A DNA stretch of 37,803 nt. Origin: JAWLCA01 sp050485905. Its GTDB lineage: Bacteria; Pseudomonadota; Alphaproteobacteria; Rhodobacterales; Rhodobacteraceae. The first letter of the stretch is position 1, and every line of letters starts with the position of its first letter. Shown piece by piece: positions 23,594 to 32,220 of this stretch. The notes beneath the pieces are model-generated. The model did no database searches. It was given only the letters and a program-made list of their open reading frames with translations, and had not been told where the DNA came from. The DNA is taken from assembly GCA_050485905.1 (NCBI GenBank), contig JBJHCH010000025.1:1-37803 (forward strand), in the 5' to 3' direction. The position numbers and the translations under genes were made by a program.

Positions 23594-24318
23594 CCCCGCC
23601 CCCTGCGATTGCGCCAGAGCCAGATTACATCGACCGCGAAGGACCAGACCAGAACCGCCAACGCCACGGCTGCCAGCACCGCAGACAGCGGCGGCTGCAC
23701 CGGAGGGGCCAGCAGGGCGATCAGCGTGCCGATCTGAACCACGCAGACCACCTTGCGCCGGAACCGCTCCGGCAAGTCGGCGCGCAGCCAGGGCAGCGCC
23801 CATCCGGCCGCGACGAAGCCGTAGCGCATGAAACCCAGCCCCAGCACCCACCAGCCCGCCTGCCCGCCCGCCAGCGCGATCAGCGCCAGCAACGCGGCCA
23901 GAACTGCGTCCACCTCCATGTCGAACCGGGCGCCAAAGGCCGACTGAAGCCCCGACCGGCGCGCCAGCCAGCCGTCGATCCCGTCCATCAGGAACGCGGC
24001 CAGCGCGACCGCAAGCACGCCCCAGGCCGCCGCGCCTCCCTGTGCCAACACGTCCGGCGCCAGCAGCGGCGCGGCCAGCGCGGCGATCAGGGCGGCGCGC
24101 ACCAGCGTCACCAGATTGCACGCCCCAAGGCGCGGATGCGGATACCGCAGCACCAGCCCGCGCCCAGCCACCGCCACCACGCCCACAAACAGCCCGACCG
24201 ACGCAAGAACAGGCAGGATGCGCCCGGCCGAGAGCACATCGGCCAGCAGCCAGACCACGGGCAGAAGCACGGCCGAGGCCGCGACAAATACCGGCATGGC
24301 ACCGCCGCGCCCCGGCAT
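23590..24318 (-). CDS. CDP-alcohol phosphatidyltransferase family membrane enzyme
   Basis: The protein has 242 residues with about six membrane segments. The family motif is complete: D112-x-x-D115-G-x-x-A-R120, then G129 and D133-x-x-x-D137 (MDGIDGWLARRSG... FGARFDMEVDA). These enzymes join a CDP-linked lipid to an alcohol or phosphoalcohol at the membrane. The start is uncertain: ATG codons at 24369, 24318 and 24297 are all possible and none has a clear ribosome-binding site. It is the first gene of a three-gene ATGA-linked set with the phosphotransferase and the flippase-like protein. The alcohol acceptor (glycerol phosphate, inositol, serine or another) cannot be assigned. Confidence 0.8.
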   Translation of the reverse strand: MPGRGGAMPVFVAASAVLLPVVWLLADVLSAGRILPVLASVGLFVGVVAVAGRGLVLRYPHPRLGACNLVTLVRAALIAALAAPLLAPDVLAQGGAAAWGVLAVALAAFLMDGIDGWLARRSGLQSAFGARFDMEVDAVLAALLALIALAGGQAGWWVLGLGFMRYGFVAAGWALPWLRADLPERFRRKVVCVVQIGTLIALLAPPVQPPLSAVLAAVALAVLVWSFAVDVIWLWRNRRGRG

Positions 24319-24478
24319 CAGCGGGCTGTGGCGGATTGCGCCCTGTAGTGTATGGTCGGGCCACGACATGTGGTTAGCAGGTAGTGTTGTCACGAAGCTG
24401 TCAAGCTGGCGTCCGACGGCTTGGGCACGGACCCGACCGACATGACGGAACAGTGAACAAAACCCGCGAGGGGGTGCC

Positions 24479-25030
24479 ATGGCAAAGGCTTCCGCATACC
24501 GACCACCCGCACGGCTGCTGCACTGGCTGATCGCGGCCCTGCTGCTGTCGACCATCCCGATCGGCGGCACCATGACGACCGAGGGGCTGGCACGCAGCAC
24601 CCAGGACGCCATGTTCATCTTTCACAAGAACGTGGGCGTTCTGATCCTGCTGCTGATGACCGCGCGGCTGGCCTATCGGCTGGCGGTGCCGCCGCCGCCC
24701 CTGCCCGCCAGCGTGCCCGACTGGCAGCAGCGCATCGCCGGGATCACCCACGGGCTGCTCTACCTGCTGGTCTTCGTGATGGCGATCTCGGGCTATATCC
24801 GCGTCGTGGCCGGCGGATTCCCGCTGGAGGCGCTGGATGCACTGGGGGTGCCGCGCCTTGCGCCACGGTCAGACGACCTGGCCGAAACCGCAAAGGCGAT
24901 CCATTCCACCGTCAGGATGATGCTGATTCCGCTGATCCTGATGCACGTAGGCGCGGCGCTGTTCCACGGCATCGTGAAGCGCGACGGGGTGCTGTCGCGG
25001 ATGCTGCCCAGCCTGTCGCGCGGCGGCTAG
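24479..25030 (+). CDS. Cytochrome b561-type di-haem membrane protein
   Basis: The protein has 183 residues in four membrane segments. Haem-ligand candidates are His15 (RLLHWLIAALL), His49 (IFHKNVGV), His91 (ITHGLLYLL) and His156/His163 (LMHVGAALFHGIVKRDG). It is a quinol- or ferredoxin-linked electron carrier of the bacterial b561 type. It starts 160 bp from the divergent CDP-alcohol transferase and ends 83 bp before opgG. Partner and redox role are unknown; context suggests general membrane redox rather than glucan synthesis. Confidence 0.9.
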   Translation: MAKASAYRPPARLLHWLIAALLLSTIPIGGTMTTEGLARSTQDAMFIFHKNVGVLILLLMTARLAYRLAVPPPPLPASVPDWQQRIAGITHGLLYLLVFVMAISGYIRVVAGGFPLEALDALGVPRLAPRSDDLAETAKAIHSTVRMMLIPLILMHVGAALFHGIVKRDGVLSRMLPSLSRGG

Positions 25031-25113
25031 GCAGGGCGCGGCGGCATTGCAATTGCGGCGGCCCGGCCAATATCAAGCCGGGACATCGGAACGGGCCTGA
25101 AAGGGGCGAGCCA

Positions 25114-26730
25114 GTGCCTGTCGATCCTGCCCAAACTGCCGATCCGGGCGCGGCGACCATCCGCCCGACGCGGCGCGCGACGCTGCGGCTGGGCGCAGCG
25201 GCCGGGCTTTTGGCCGGGCTGGCGGCGACTCTGCCGGGCGTGACGGTCCGCGCGGGCACGGTCGAGGACAGCGAGCCGTTCGATTTCGATATCCTGACCG
25301 AGGCGATGCGCGCCCGCGCCGCCGGCCCATACCGCCCGCCCGCACCCGTCGCGCAGCCGCTTGGCGATCTGGATTACGACGACTGGCGGCTGATCCGCTT
25401 CCGCGCCGACCGCGCCCGCTGGGCCGATACCGACACGCGCTTCCGGCTGCACGCCTTTCACCCCGGCTGGCTGTTCCCCGACCCGGTGGCGCTTTACGAG
25501 GTCACGGAGGGCTCCGCCCGGCCGATGGCCTTTGGCACCGGGGATTTCGACTATCTGAACGAACTGGCCGACCGCGCCCCCGCCGATACCGTCCTGCCCG
25601 GCGTCGCGGGCTTCCGGCTGACCCATCCGCTGAACCGGCCGGGCGTCTGGGACGAGGTGGTGGCCTTCCTCGGCGCCAGCTACTTCCGCGCGCTCGGCCG
25701 TGGCAGCGTCTACGGAATCAGCGCCCGCGGCCTTGCCATCAACACCGCCCTGACCGAGGGCGAGGAATTTCCCCGCTTCTCCGCCTTCTATCTGGAGCGC
25801 CCCGCGCCGGATGCCGACAGCGTCACCCTCTGCGCCGCGCTCGACAGTGCCAGCGTGACCGGCGCCTACCGCTTCGTGATCCGTCCCGGCGATCCGACGG
25901 CGATGGAGGTGACGGCGCGGCTTTTCTTCCGCACCGACATCGCGCAATTGGGCATCGCCCCGCTGACCTCGATGTTCCTTTACGACGCCAAGAACCGCGC
26001 CGATTTCGACGACTACCGCCCGCAGGTCCACGACAGCAACGGGCTGGCGATCCGGCGCGGCGACGGCGACTTGCTGTGGAGGCCGCTGAACATCCCGCCG
26101 GTGCTGGCAAATTCGTACTTCGCCGAGACCTCCCCCCGCGCCTTTGGCCTTGATCAGCGCGGGCGCGACTTCGCCGCCTATCAGGACGCGGGTGCGCGCT
26201 ATGACCGGCGCCCGTCGCTGCGCGTGGTGCCGCTGGACGACTGGGGGCCGGGCTGGGTGCGGCTGGTGGAGATCCCGACCGATCTGGAGATCAATGACAA
26301 CATCGTCGCCTTCTGGGTGCCCGAGGCTCAGCCACTGGCGGGCGAGGCGCGCGAATACCGCTACCGGCTGGACTGGGGCGACCTGCCGCCCGACCCCGCC
26401 GACGACCGCGCCCGCGTGGTGGCGATGCGCGCGGGCGCGGGCGGCGTCTCGGGCGTGCCCAGCCCGGCGGGGATGCGCAAGTTCGTGGTGGATTTCGCGG
26501 GTGGCGCGCTGGACCGTCTTCCCACTGACGCACCCCTGACGGCGGTGCTCTCGGCCCGCGACGCCGTGATCGCCCATCACACGCTGGAACGGATCGACGC
26601 CGCCGGGGTCTGGCGGCTGGTGATCGACGCCACGGCCGAGCCCGGCGCGGTGGCTGAATTCGGCGCCCATCTGGCCACATCTGAGCGCCGGCTGACCGAG
26701 ACATGGCTTTACCAGTGGATCGCGCGATGA
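25114..26730 (+). CDS. opgG: Osmoregulated periplasmic glucan biosynthesis protein, OpgG/OpgD-type, Tat-exported
   Basis: The protein has 538 residues, with a GTG start and AAAGGGG upstream. The signal peptide has a twin-arginine motif (TRRATLRLG at about 19-27) and a hydrophobic core. The mature domain starts FDFDILTEAMRARAAGPY, with LDYDDWRLIRFRADRARW and the MdoG family's FLGASYFRALGRGSVYGISARGLAINTAL block, typical of OpgG/MdoG and OpgD. It acts in the periplasm on glucan chains made by OpgH. Its TGA overlaps the opgH ATG in an ATGA junction. Tat export recalls OpgD, whereas E. coli OpgG uses Sec, so the OpgG/OpgD naming is not firm. Confidence 0.88.
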   Translation: MPVDPAQTADPGAATIRPTRRATLRLGAAAGLLAGLAATLPGVTVRAGTVEDSEPFDFDILTEAMRARAAGPYRPPAPVAQPLGDLDYDDWRLIRFRADRARWADTDTRFRLHAFHPGWLFPDPVALYEVTEGSARPMAFGTGDFDYLNELADRAPADTVLPGVAGFRLTHPLNRPGVWDEVVAFLGASYFRALGRGSVYGISARGLAINTALTEGEEFPRFSAFYLERPAPDADSVTLCAALDSASVTGAYRFVIRPGDPTAMEVTARLFFRTDIAQLGIAPLTSMFLYDAKNRADFDDYRPQVHDSNGLAIRRGDGDLLWRPLNIPPVLANSYFAETSPRAFGLDQRGRDFAAYQDAGARYDRRPSLRVVPLDDWGPGWVRLVEIPTDLEINDNIVAFWVPEAQPLAGEAREYRYRLDWGDLPPDPADDRARVVAMRAGAGGVSGVPSPAGMRKFVVDFAGGALDRLPTDAPLTAVLSARDAVIAHHTLERIDAAGVWRLVIDATAEPGAVAEFGAHLATSERRLTETWLYQWIAR

Positions 26731-28628
26731 CCGCCCGGCCGCACCAGCAGGCAACAGCCCTGCCCGCCCCGCCCGACGCGCCGCTGGCGATGCCGGTGCA
26801 GCCGCTTGCCGGCCCGGGTGACTGGCCCGCCCCACAACCCGCAGGCGCCGCGACGCTGGCCGCGCGCCATGTGGCCGCCGGGCTGGGCGCAGTCGCGGCG
26901 GCGATGGCGGGGTATTTCTACCTTGCCCCCGTCGTCGCCGACGGGATCGGCGCCACCGACGTTTTGCGTGCGGTGCTGATCGTGCTGCTGACTGGCTGGC
27001 TGGCCTGGGGCGCGGCGCTGGCGCTTCTGGGCCTTTTCGCCCCGCCCCGCCCGCTCCCCGCAGCGCCGCCCGGCCCGTCAAAAGGCCGGACCGTGGTGCT
27101 GATCCCCGTCCATAACGAGGATCCGGCGGTCGTGATGGCCGGAATCGCCGCAATGGACGCCTCGCTTACCGGCACCGGCTGGCAGCCCGCGTTCGATTTC
27201 GCCATCCTGTCCGACACTACCGACCCCGCCCTGCAACGGGCCGAGGCCGCCTGTGCCGCACGCCTGATCGCCGACCGCCCCGGCCTGCGCCTCATCTTCC
27301 GCCACCGCCCGCACAACACCGGGCGCAAGGCGGGCAATATCGCCGATTTCCTGCGCCGGTCGGGTGCGGCCTGGGATTTCGCCATCGTGCTGGATGCCGA
27401 CAGCCTGATGGAGGGCGAGACGCTGGTGGAGATGGTGCGCCGCATCGCCGCCGACCCCGGCCTCGGCCTGCTCCAGACCCTGCCCGTCGTCACCGGGGCA
27501 CAACGCCGCTTTGGCCGCCTGATGCAGTTCGCCGCCGCGCTCTACTCGCCGGTCTTCTGTCGCGGTCTGGCGGCGATGCAGGGCGGCGCGGGGCCGTATT
27601 GGGGCCACAACGCGATCTTCCGCACCCGCGCCTTTGCCGAAAGCTGCGGCCTGCCCGACCTGCCGGGCCGCGCGCCGCTGGGCGGCACGATTCTCAGCCA
27701 CGATCATGTCGAGGCAGCACTTCTGGTCCGCGCCGGCTGGCGGGTGCGGATCGACCCCGATCTGGGCGGCTCCTACGAACGCACGCCGGAAACCCTGATC
27801 GACCATGCCGCGCGTGACCGGCGCTGGTGCCAGGGCAACCTGCAGCACCTGCGCCTGCTGACCGCCCCGGCCCTCGCCCCGTGGAGCCGGTTGACACTGG
27901 CACTCGGGGCCTTTGCCTACATCGCCTCGCTGCTCTGGATCGCCTTTGTCGCGCTCAGCCTGATCGCGCCGCTGTCGGCCGCGCCGCCGGTGCCAAGCTT
28001 CCGGTTCGACCCGTCGAGCCCCGTGCCGGTCTTCGTTGCCGCCGACGCGCCAACGGGCTTCGGCCTGCTGCTCAGCATCTTCGGCCTGCTGATCCTGCCC
28101 AAGCTGCTGATCGCCGCTGCCGCGATCGGCAATGGCCGCGCGCGGGATTTCGGCGGCCCCGCTGCGCTGGTCGGCGCCACGCTGGCCGAGATTCTGCTGA
28201 CCGCGCTGATCGCGCCGGTGCTGCTCTGCTGGCAGGCCCGCGCCGCGCTGGAGGTGGCGCTGGGGCGCGATTCCGGCTGGCCGGCACAGCGGCGCGAGGC
28301 GGTGCGGCTGACGCTGGCCGAGGCATGGCGGGCCAGCCACTGGATCGTCCTGCTGGGCGTGGCCACGCTTGGCCTTGCGATGTGGCTGGCGCCGGGGCTG
28401 GTCCTGTGGCTGGCGCCGGTCGCGCTGCCGCTGACGGTGGCGCCGCTGACCATCCTGCTGACCGCCCGGCCCGGCGGCACGGGTTTCGCAACGCCCTCCG
28501 ACATCCGCCCCTCGCCGGTGCTGGTGCGGCAGGCGCGCATCCTGGCCGACTGGCGCGGCGCCCCGCCGCCCGCCGACCCGACCGCCGCGGAACCCGAAGC
28601 CGAGGGGATTGTAACGCAGGGCGGCTGA
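26727..28628 (+). CDS. opgH: Glucans biosynthesis glucosyltransferase OpgH
   Basis: The protein has 633 residues, with several TM segments flanking a GT2 domain: VVLIPVHNEDPAVVM, DADS (Asp223-x-Asp225), ILSHDHVEAALLVRAGW and the acceptor/processivity motif ARDRRWCQGNLQHL (about 361-374). It polymerises UDP-glucose into beta-linked glucan at the inner membrane, with OpgG acting outside. It is shorter than the E. coli protein of about 847 residues, lacking much of the long N terminus. The ATG at 26727 overlaps the opgG stop; the ATG-like start at 26703 inside opgG is disfavoured. The two genes form an operon with no gene between them. Confidence 0.92.
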   Translation: MTARPHQQATALPAPPDAPLAMPVQPLAGPGDWPAPQPAGAATLAARHVAAGLGAVAAAMAGYFYLAPVVADGIGATDVLRAVLIVLLTGWLAWGAALALLGLFAPPRPLPAAPPGPSKGRTVVLIPVHNEDPAVVMAGIAAMDASLTGTGWQPAFDFAILSDTTDPALQRAEAACAARLIADRPGLRLIFRHRPHNTGRKAGNIADFLRRSGAAWDFAIVLDADSLMEGETLVEMVRRIAADPGLGLLQTLPVVTGAQRRFGRLMQFAAALYSPVFCRGLAAMQGGAGPYWGHNAIFRTRAFAESCGLPDLPGRAPLGGTILSHDHVEAALLVRAGWRVRIDPDLGGSYERTPETLIDHAARDRRWCQGNLQHLRLLTAPALAPWSRLTLALGAFAYIASLLWIAFVALSLIAPLSAAPPVPSFRFDPSSPVPVFVAADAPTGFGLLLSIFGLLILPKLLIAAAAIGNGRARDFGGPAALVGATLAEILLTALIAPVLLCWQARAALEVALGRDSGWPAQRREAVRLTLAEAWRASHWIVLLGVATLGLAMWLAPGLVLWLAPVALPLTVAPLTILLTARPGGTGFATPSDIRPSPVLVRQARILADWRGAPPPADPTAAEPEAEGIVTQGG

Positions 28629-28650
28629 GGCGCCGCCCCGCGCAGGCCCC

Positions 28651-29076
28651 TCAACCGACCGTCACCTCCATCGTGATCTCGGCCTTCAGAAGCTTGGAGA
28701 TCGGGCAGCCCGCCTTGGCCTTCTCGGCCAATTCGCGCAGCTTGTCCTCGGGCGCATCGGCCTTCACTTCGACCAACAGATGCGCCTTGGTCACCGTCGG
28801 CCCGCCCTCGGTCGAGGCATCCAGCGACACGGTCGATTTCGCCGCCACATGGCCCGGCGTGATCCCCTCGCCGCCGATCAGCGCCGACAGGAACATCGCA
28901 TAGCAGGCCGCATGGGCCGCACCGACCAGTTCCTCGGGGTTGGTGCCCTCGGCCCCCTCGAACCGCTTGGCAAAGGTATAGTCCGCATCCTTCAGAACCC
29001 CGCTCTGGGTGCTCACGGTTCCGGCGCCGTCCTTCAGGCCGCCGGTCCAGCGGGCGGTGGCGTGTTTGTCGATCAT
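28651..29076 (-). CDS. OsmC/Ohr-type peroxiredoxin-like hydroperoxide reductase
   Basis: The protein has 141 residues, starting at MIDKHATARW with GGGGAG upstream. The two redox cysteines are Cys58 (HAACYAMFLSAL) and Cys124 (KAGCPISKLL), with Arg38 and Glu49 nearby (FAKRFEGAE, NPEELVGAAH). This is the OsmC/Ohr fold, which reduces organic hydroperoxides through a Cys pair. It converges on opgH with only 22 bp between stops and is divergent from the coiled-coil gene. OsmC-type rather than Ohr-type subfamily is suggested by the conserved SALIGGEG segment but is not certain. Confidence 0.9.
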   Translation of the reverse strand: MIDKHATARWTGGLKDGAGTVSTQSGVLKDADYTFAKRFEGAEGTNPEELVGAAHAACYAMFLSALIGGEGITPGHVAAKSTVSLDASTEGGPTVTKAHLLVEVKADAPEDKLRELAEKAKAGCPISKLLKAEITMEVTVG

Positions 29077-29288
29077 CGCATGTCTCCCCGTTCGCGCAGG
29101 CCCGATGCGAACCCGCTTCCCCGCCCGACATTCGGGCCGCCGGGCCGCGAATGCAACCCGGCAGGCACCGCACCGCCCGCGGTGCGACGCCCTGAAAGCT
29201 TGCCAAAATGCGAACCTCGGGTAAGCTTCCGTAGGGGAAGGCCACATGCACTGACGCAGACGGTGCGGTTCAGCAGGGGGTGCGACGC

Positions 29289-29606
29289 ATGGCAAAGGAC
29301 ATCGAACGCAGGGTCAACGACCTGGAGGCGCGGCTCAACCGCACGGTCACCGACCTCAACCGCGTCAACCAGAAGACCCATGACGAGGTGGTGAAGCTGC
29401 AGACCCGGCTGGATCGGGTGGTCAGCGACCTCAACTCGGTCAACCAGAAGACCCATGACTACGTGATGAAGCTGGAGCGCAACTTCCACAAATTGGAAAG
29501 CCAGACCCACAAGGTCGAGAAGCTCGCCGACCCCAAGGTGCAGGAGCGCAGTCTGAAGGAGATCGTGGACAGAGCGCTGGCCAGCTACGACAGGAAGCGG
29601 AAGTAA
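29289..29606 (+). CDS. Small coiled-coil protein with a 25-residue tandem duplication
   Basis: The protein has 105 highly charged residues, starting at MAKDIERRVND with AGGGGG ahead. It is largely amphipathic helix with coiled-coil spacing of Leu/Val. Residues 15-39 (RLNRTVTDLNRVNQKTHDEV...) and 40-64 (RLDRVVSDLNSVNQKTHDYV...) are near-identical 25-residue repeats; a degenerate third unit may follow at about 65-81. No signal peptide or membrane segment is present, so it is likely cytoplasmic. Function not recognised. The next gene begins 8 bp after its stop and encodes a methyltransferase-TPR protein, suggesting co-expression. Confidence 0.75.
   Translation: MAKDIERRVNDLEARLNRTVTDLNRVNQKTHDEVVKLQTRLDRVVSDLNSVNQKTHDYVMKLERNFHKLESQTHKVEKLADPKVQERSLKEIVDRALASYDRKRK
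29331..29480 (+). repeat. 75-bp tandem duplication inside the coiled-coil gene
   Basis: Bases 29331-29405 and 29406-29480 encode the two 25-residue units. The stretch GTCAACCAGAAGACCCATGA is exactly shared between units and the flanks are similar. The divergence is mostly synonymous or conservative, so the duplication is old and kept in frame. Confidence 0.8.
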
Positions 29607-29614
29607 CCCCGCCC

Positions 29615-31273
29615 TTGCCCGACGCGCCGCAGCAGGCCCCCGACGCCCCGGCCGAGCCGGCCGCGATCCTTGCGCGCGGGGCCGCGCGGGGCGAGGCGCT
29701 GGACGATTTTGGCCCGGTCTGGGCCACCGCCCGGCTGCGGCTGGCGCGCGCCGGCTGGCAGGCGGCCGATCTCTCGCCCTTCCTCAATCTCGACGTGCCC
29801 TATGTCGCCACCTCTTCCGGCAGGTTGTCGGCGGATGCGGTGGCCGTGGCGCTGGCCGCCCGGCCGGGGGCGACGGGGCTGCGGATCCTCGAACTCGGCG
29901 CCGGGTCGGGCGTCTTTGCGCGGCTGTTCCTGATGGAACTTAGGCGCGCGGCCCCGGAAGTCTATGCCGGCAGCAGCTATCTGGTCACCGACGGCTCGGC
30001 CAGCGTGCTGGCGGCACAGGCAGCCTCGGGCGTGCTGGCCGACCACGAGGCGGTGGTGACCCGCCGCCTGCTGGACCTGACCGGCGACGATTGGCCCGAT
30101 GCGGGCGGTTTCGACGTGATCCTCGGCACCTATGTGCTCGACAGCCTGCCCTTCGACCTGCTGACAATCCGCGATCAGTCGGTCTGGCGGAAAGAGGCGC
30201 GCACGGTGCTGGACGTGCCCCCCGCGCGACCCGCCGATCTGGACGCCCTGCGCACGACACTGGCCGCCGACGATGCCGGGGCGCTGGCCGGGCTGGCATG
30301 GCTCGGCCCGCGCACCGGGTTGCAGACCCGCCACGTGCCGGTGGACCGCGCCGCCCTGCCCTGGCGTGAGGCGCTGCCCGATGACACGGGCGGCGAGGCG
30401 CTGCCCTTCGTCCATTGCCACGGCGCGCTGGATTGCCTGACCCGCGCCGCCGATCTGCTGGCCCCCGGCGGGGTGATGATCTTCAGCGATTACGGGCATA
30501 TCACCCCGTTCACCGCCCATGACACGGCCGAGTTTCAGGGCTACGGCACCTCGGTCGCCGTGGGGCTGAACTTTCCCCAGATCGCCCGCGCGATGGCCGG
30601 GCGCGACGACCTGCGCCTGCTGGTGCCCGAGGAGGAGGAGGGCCGCCTCTGCACCCGCGTCCTGCAGAAACAACCACTTGGCGACCTGCAGCCGCTGGTC
30701 GATGACCTCTACGGCAGACTGCGCCAGCGCGCGCTTTCCGCCCCGGTCGAGGCCGCGCAAGAGGTTCTGCGCGCGCGGATGTTCGAAACCGCGCGGGGCT
30801 TCTACCTGCAGGCGCTGGCGCGCGATCCGCAGAACTGGGCGCTGATGCAGGAGATCACGCTGCGCCTGCTGCTGCCGGCGGGCGAGGCGCAGGCGGCGGC
30901 CGACATGGCCCGCGCCGGGCTGGCGCTGAATCCGCTGTCCCCCGACCTGTGGCGCGCGCTGGCCGAGGCCGATCTGGCCTGCGACCGGATCGAGGATGCG
31001 CGCACCGCCGCCGCCCGTGCCGCCGACCTCGCCCCGCGCAATATCGAGGCGCAGATGATCGTGGCCCGCGTTGCCCTCGCGCAGGGCGACCATGGCGCGG
31101 CGCTTCAAGCCATCGCTCGCGGGCTGGCGAATGACCGAGAGGCCGAGGCGCGTGACGAATTGCTGGCGCTGCAGCAGCAGGTGCTGATCGATCAGGCCCA
31201 TGACGCGCTGGCTGCGCTGCGCGCGCAGGCCAACGCCTTTCGCGGGCTGGACGACGGCCCGCCGCCGGACTGA
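29615..31273 (+). CDS. Class I SAM-dependent methyltransferase fused to TPR-like helical repeats
   Basis: The protein has 552 residues. It begins with TTG at 29615, 8 bp after the coiled-coil stop. The N-terminal half has a SAM-binding motif I (RILELGAGSGVFARLF at about 90-105), an acidic motif (VILGTYVLDSLPFDLL, an Asn/Asp-x-x-x-Asp-x-x-Pro-like region reminiscent of MidA/NDUFAF7 enzymes) and a PGGVMIFSDYGH motif. The C-terminal 180 residues (from about 370) show repeated Ala/Leu-rich helices (AADMARAGLALNPLSPDLWRALAEADLACDR; AAARAADLAPRNIEAQMIVARVAL), typical of TPR scaffolds. It probably methylates a protein or cofactor partner held by the repeats. Methylation target unknown. Confidence 0.78.
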   Translation: MPDAPQQAPDAPAEPAAILARGAARGEALDDFGPVWATARLRLARAGWQAADLSPFLNLDVPYVATSSGRLSADAVAVALAARPGATGLRILELGAGSGVFARLFLMELRRAAPEVYAGSSYLVTDGSASVLAAQAASGVLADHEAVVTRRLLDLTGDDWPDAGGFDVILGTYVLDSLPFDLLTIRDQSVWRKEARTVLDVPPARPADLDALRTTLAADDAGALAGLAWLGPRTGLQTRHVPVDRAALPWREALPDDTGGEALPFVHCHGALDCLTRAADLLAPGGVMIFSDYGHITPFTAHDTAEFQGYGTSVAVGLNFPQIARAMAGRDDLRLLVPEEEEGRLCTRVLQKQPLGDLQPLVDDLYGRLRQRALSAPVEAAQEVLRARMFETARGFYLQALARDPQNWALMQEITLRLLLPAGEAQAAADMARAGLALNPLSPDLWRALAEADLACDRIEDARTAAARAADLAPRNIEAQMIVARVALAQGDHGAALQAIARGLANDREAEARDELLALQQQVLIDQAHDALAALRAQANAFRGLDDGPPPD

Positions 31274-31289
31274 CCCCCCGCGCCGGGTG

Positions 31290-32132
31290 TCAGCCCCACC
31301 ACGGCCCGGCCTTGCGCAGGGCCTTCCAATGCTTTTCCGCCGCCGCCATCGCCTCGTCCCGCAGGGCCGTGCGCACCTGCGCCCCGGCCTCGCCCAACTG
31401 GCCCTCGGCCACGGCAAGGTCGTTCAGCAACCCGAGCGCATCCTGCAATTTCTTCAGCCGCGCCAGGAACCGCGCCTGCGCCTTGCCCGGCCAGAGGTCG
31501 GAGAAGAAATCAGAAAGATAACGCAACGCCTTCAGATCCTTGCGAAACTCGTGCCGGTCTGCATCCGCCATCTTCGCCACATGCTTGCCGTGCGACCCCA
31601 CCGCCGCCCAGGCGAGCGCCAGCGCCCCGGCGGCCAGGTCCGTCACCGGCGCCGCGCGCCGGGCGCGTTCGGCCTTGCCGCGCCTGTGCCAGTCGCCGCG
31701 ATCCAGCACCAACAGCGCCTCGGCGGCAAAGCCCTCGGCCTCTTGCGCCGCCAGTTCGGCGCGCACCTCGGCGCGGATGCCAGCAGCCTCATCGGTCAGC
31801 CGCGCCGCATCCTCTCCCTCTGCCAGTTGCCCGGCCAGCACATCGGCATCGCGCAACCGGCCCAGCAGCGCGAATATCGCCTTTGCCTCATCTTTCAATG
31901 GCTTGACCGACGATCTTCGCAGGACCGGGCGGAACCCGTCCAGCGCCGTGCGCAACCGGCGCAGGGCGACGCGGGCGCCGTGCGGGCCGGTGGGCGCGTC
32001 ATCCTTCATCAGCGCGGCGCGGTGGCTGTCGAAATCGTTCAGGCAGGCCGCCAGCACCGCCTGCACGGCCTGTTCCGTCGCCATATCGGCCGTGATCGTG
32101 GGCCGGGTCTGGCGGGGATCTTCGGGTATCAT
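31290..32132 (-). CDS. CHAD-domain protein
   Basis: The protein has 280 residues. The two basic CHAD signatures are HGARVALRRLRTALDGF (about 51-67) and HEFRKDLKALRYLSDFF (about 200-216), each His plus clustered Arg/Lys. CHAD domains are helical, bind inorganic polyphosphate through these basic residues and localise to polyphosphate granules. There is no signal peptide. No polyphosphate kinase or CYTH/triphosphatase gene is visible in the window. The stop faces the methyltransferase gene's stop, with 16 bp between. Upstream (plus-strand side) lies the 36-bp palindrome array, which may control this gene, the helicase, or both. Confidence 0.88.
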   Translation of the reverse strand: MIPEDPRQTRPTITADMATEQAVQAVLAACLNDFDSHRAALMKDDAPTGPHGARVALRRLRTALDGFRPVLRRSSVKPLKDEAKAIFALLGRLRDADVLAGQLAEGEDAARLTDEAAGIRAEVRAELAAQEAEGFAAEALLVLDRGDWHRRGKAERARRAAPVTDLAAGALALAWAAVGSHGKHVAKMADADRHEFRKDLKALRYLSDFFSDLWPGKAQARFLARLKKLQDALGLLNDLAVAEGQLGEAGAQVRTALRDEAMAAAEKHWKALRKAGPWWG

Positions 32133-32220
32133 CGCGTCCTCGTTGCCTTTTCAGGGGCGGTTCGACCGGCGCCGAGGGATGAATTATCACCGGCAGGTGA
32201 CAGTTCCGTGACGGGCAAAT

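Noticed and set aside
21950..24364. One long protein of about 804 residues joining the phosphotransferase and the CDP-alcohol transferase region
   Set aside because: The first 257 residues are Gly/Arg/Ala-rich read-through of another frame; the true start at 23593 begins a normal TM segment and overlaps the upstream stop.
31893..31906. TTTCAATGGCTTGA, matching 14 bp of element B
   Set aside because: It is inside the CHAD coding sequence and lacks the palindrome and the other conserved parts, and one 14-bp match is expected by chance at this scale.
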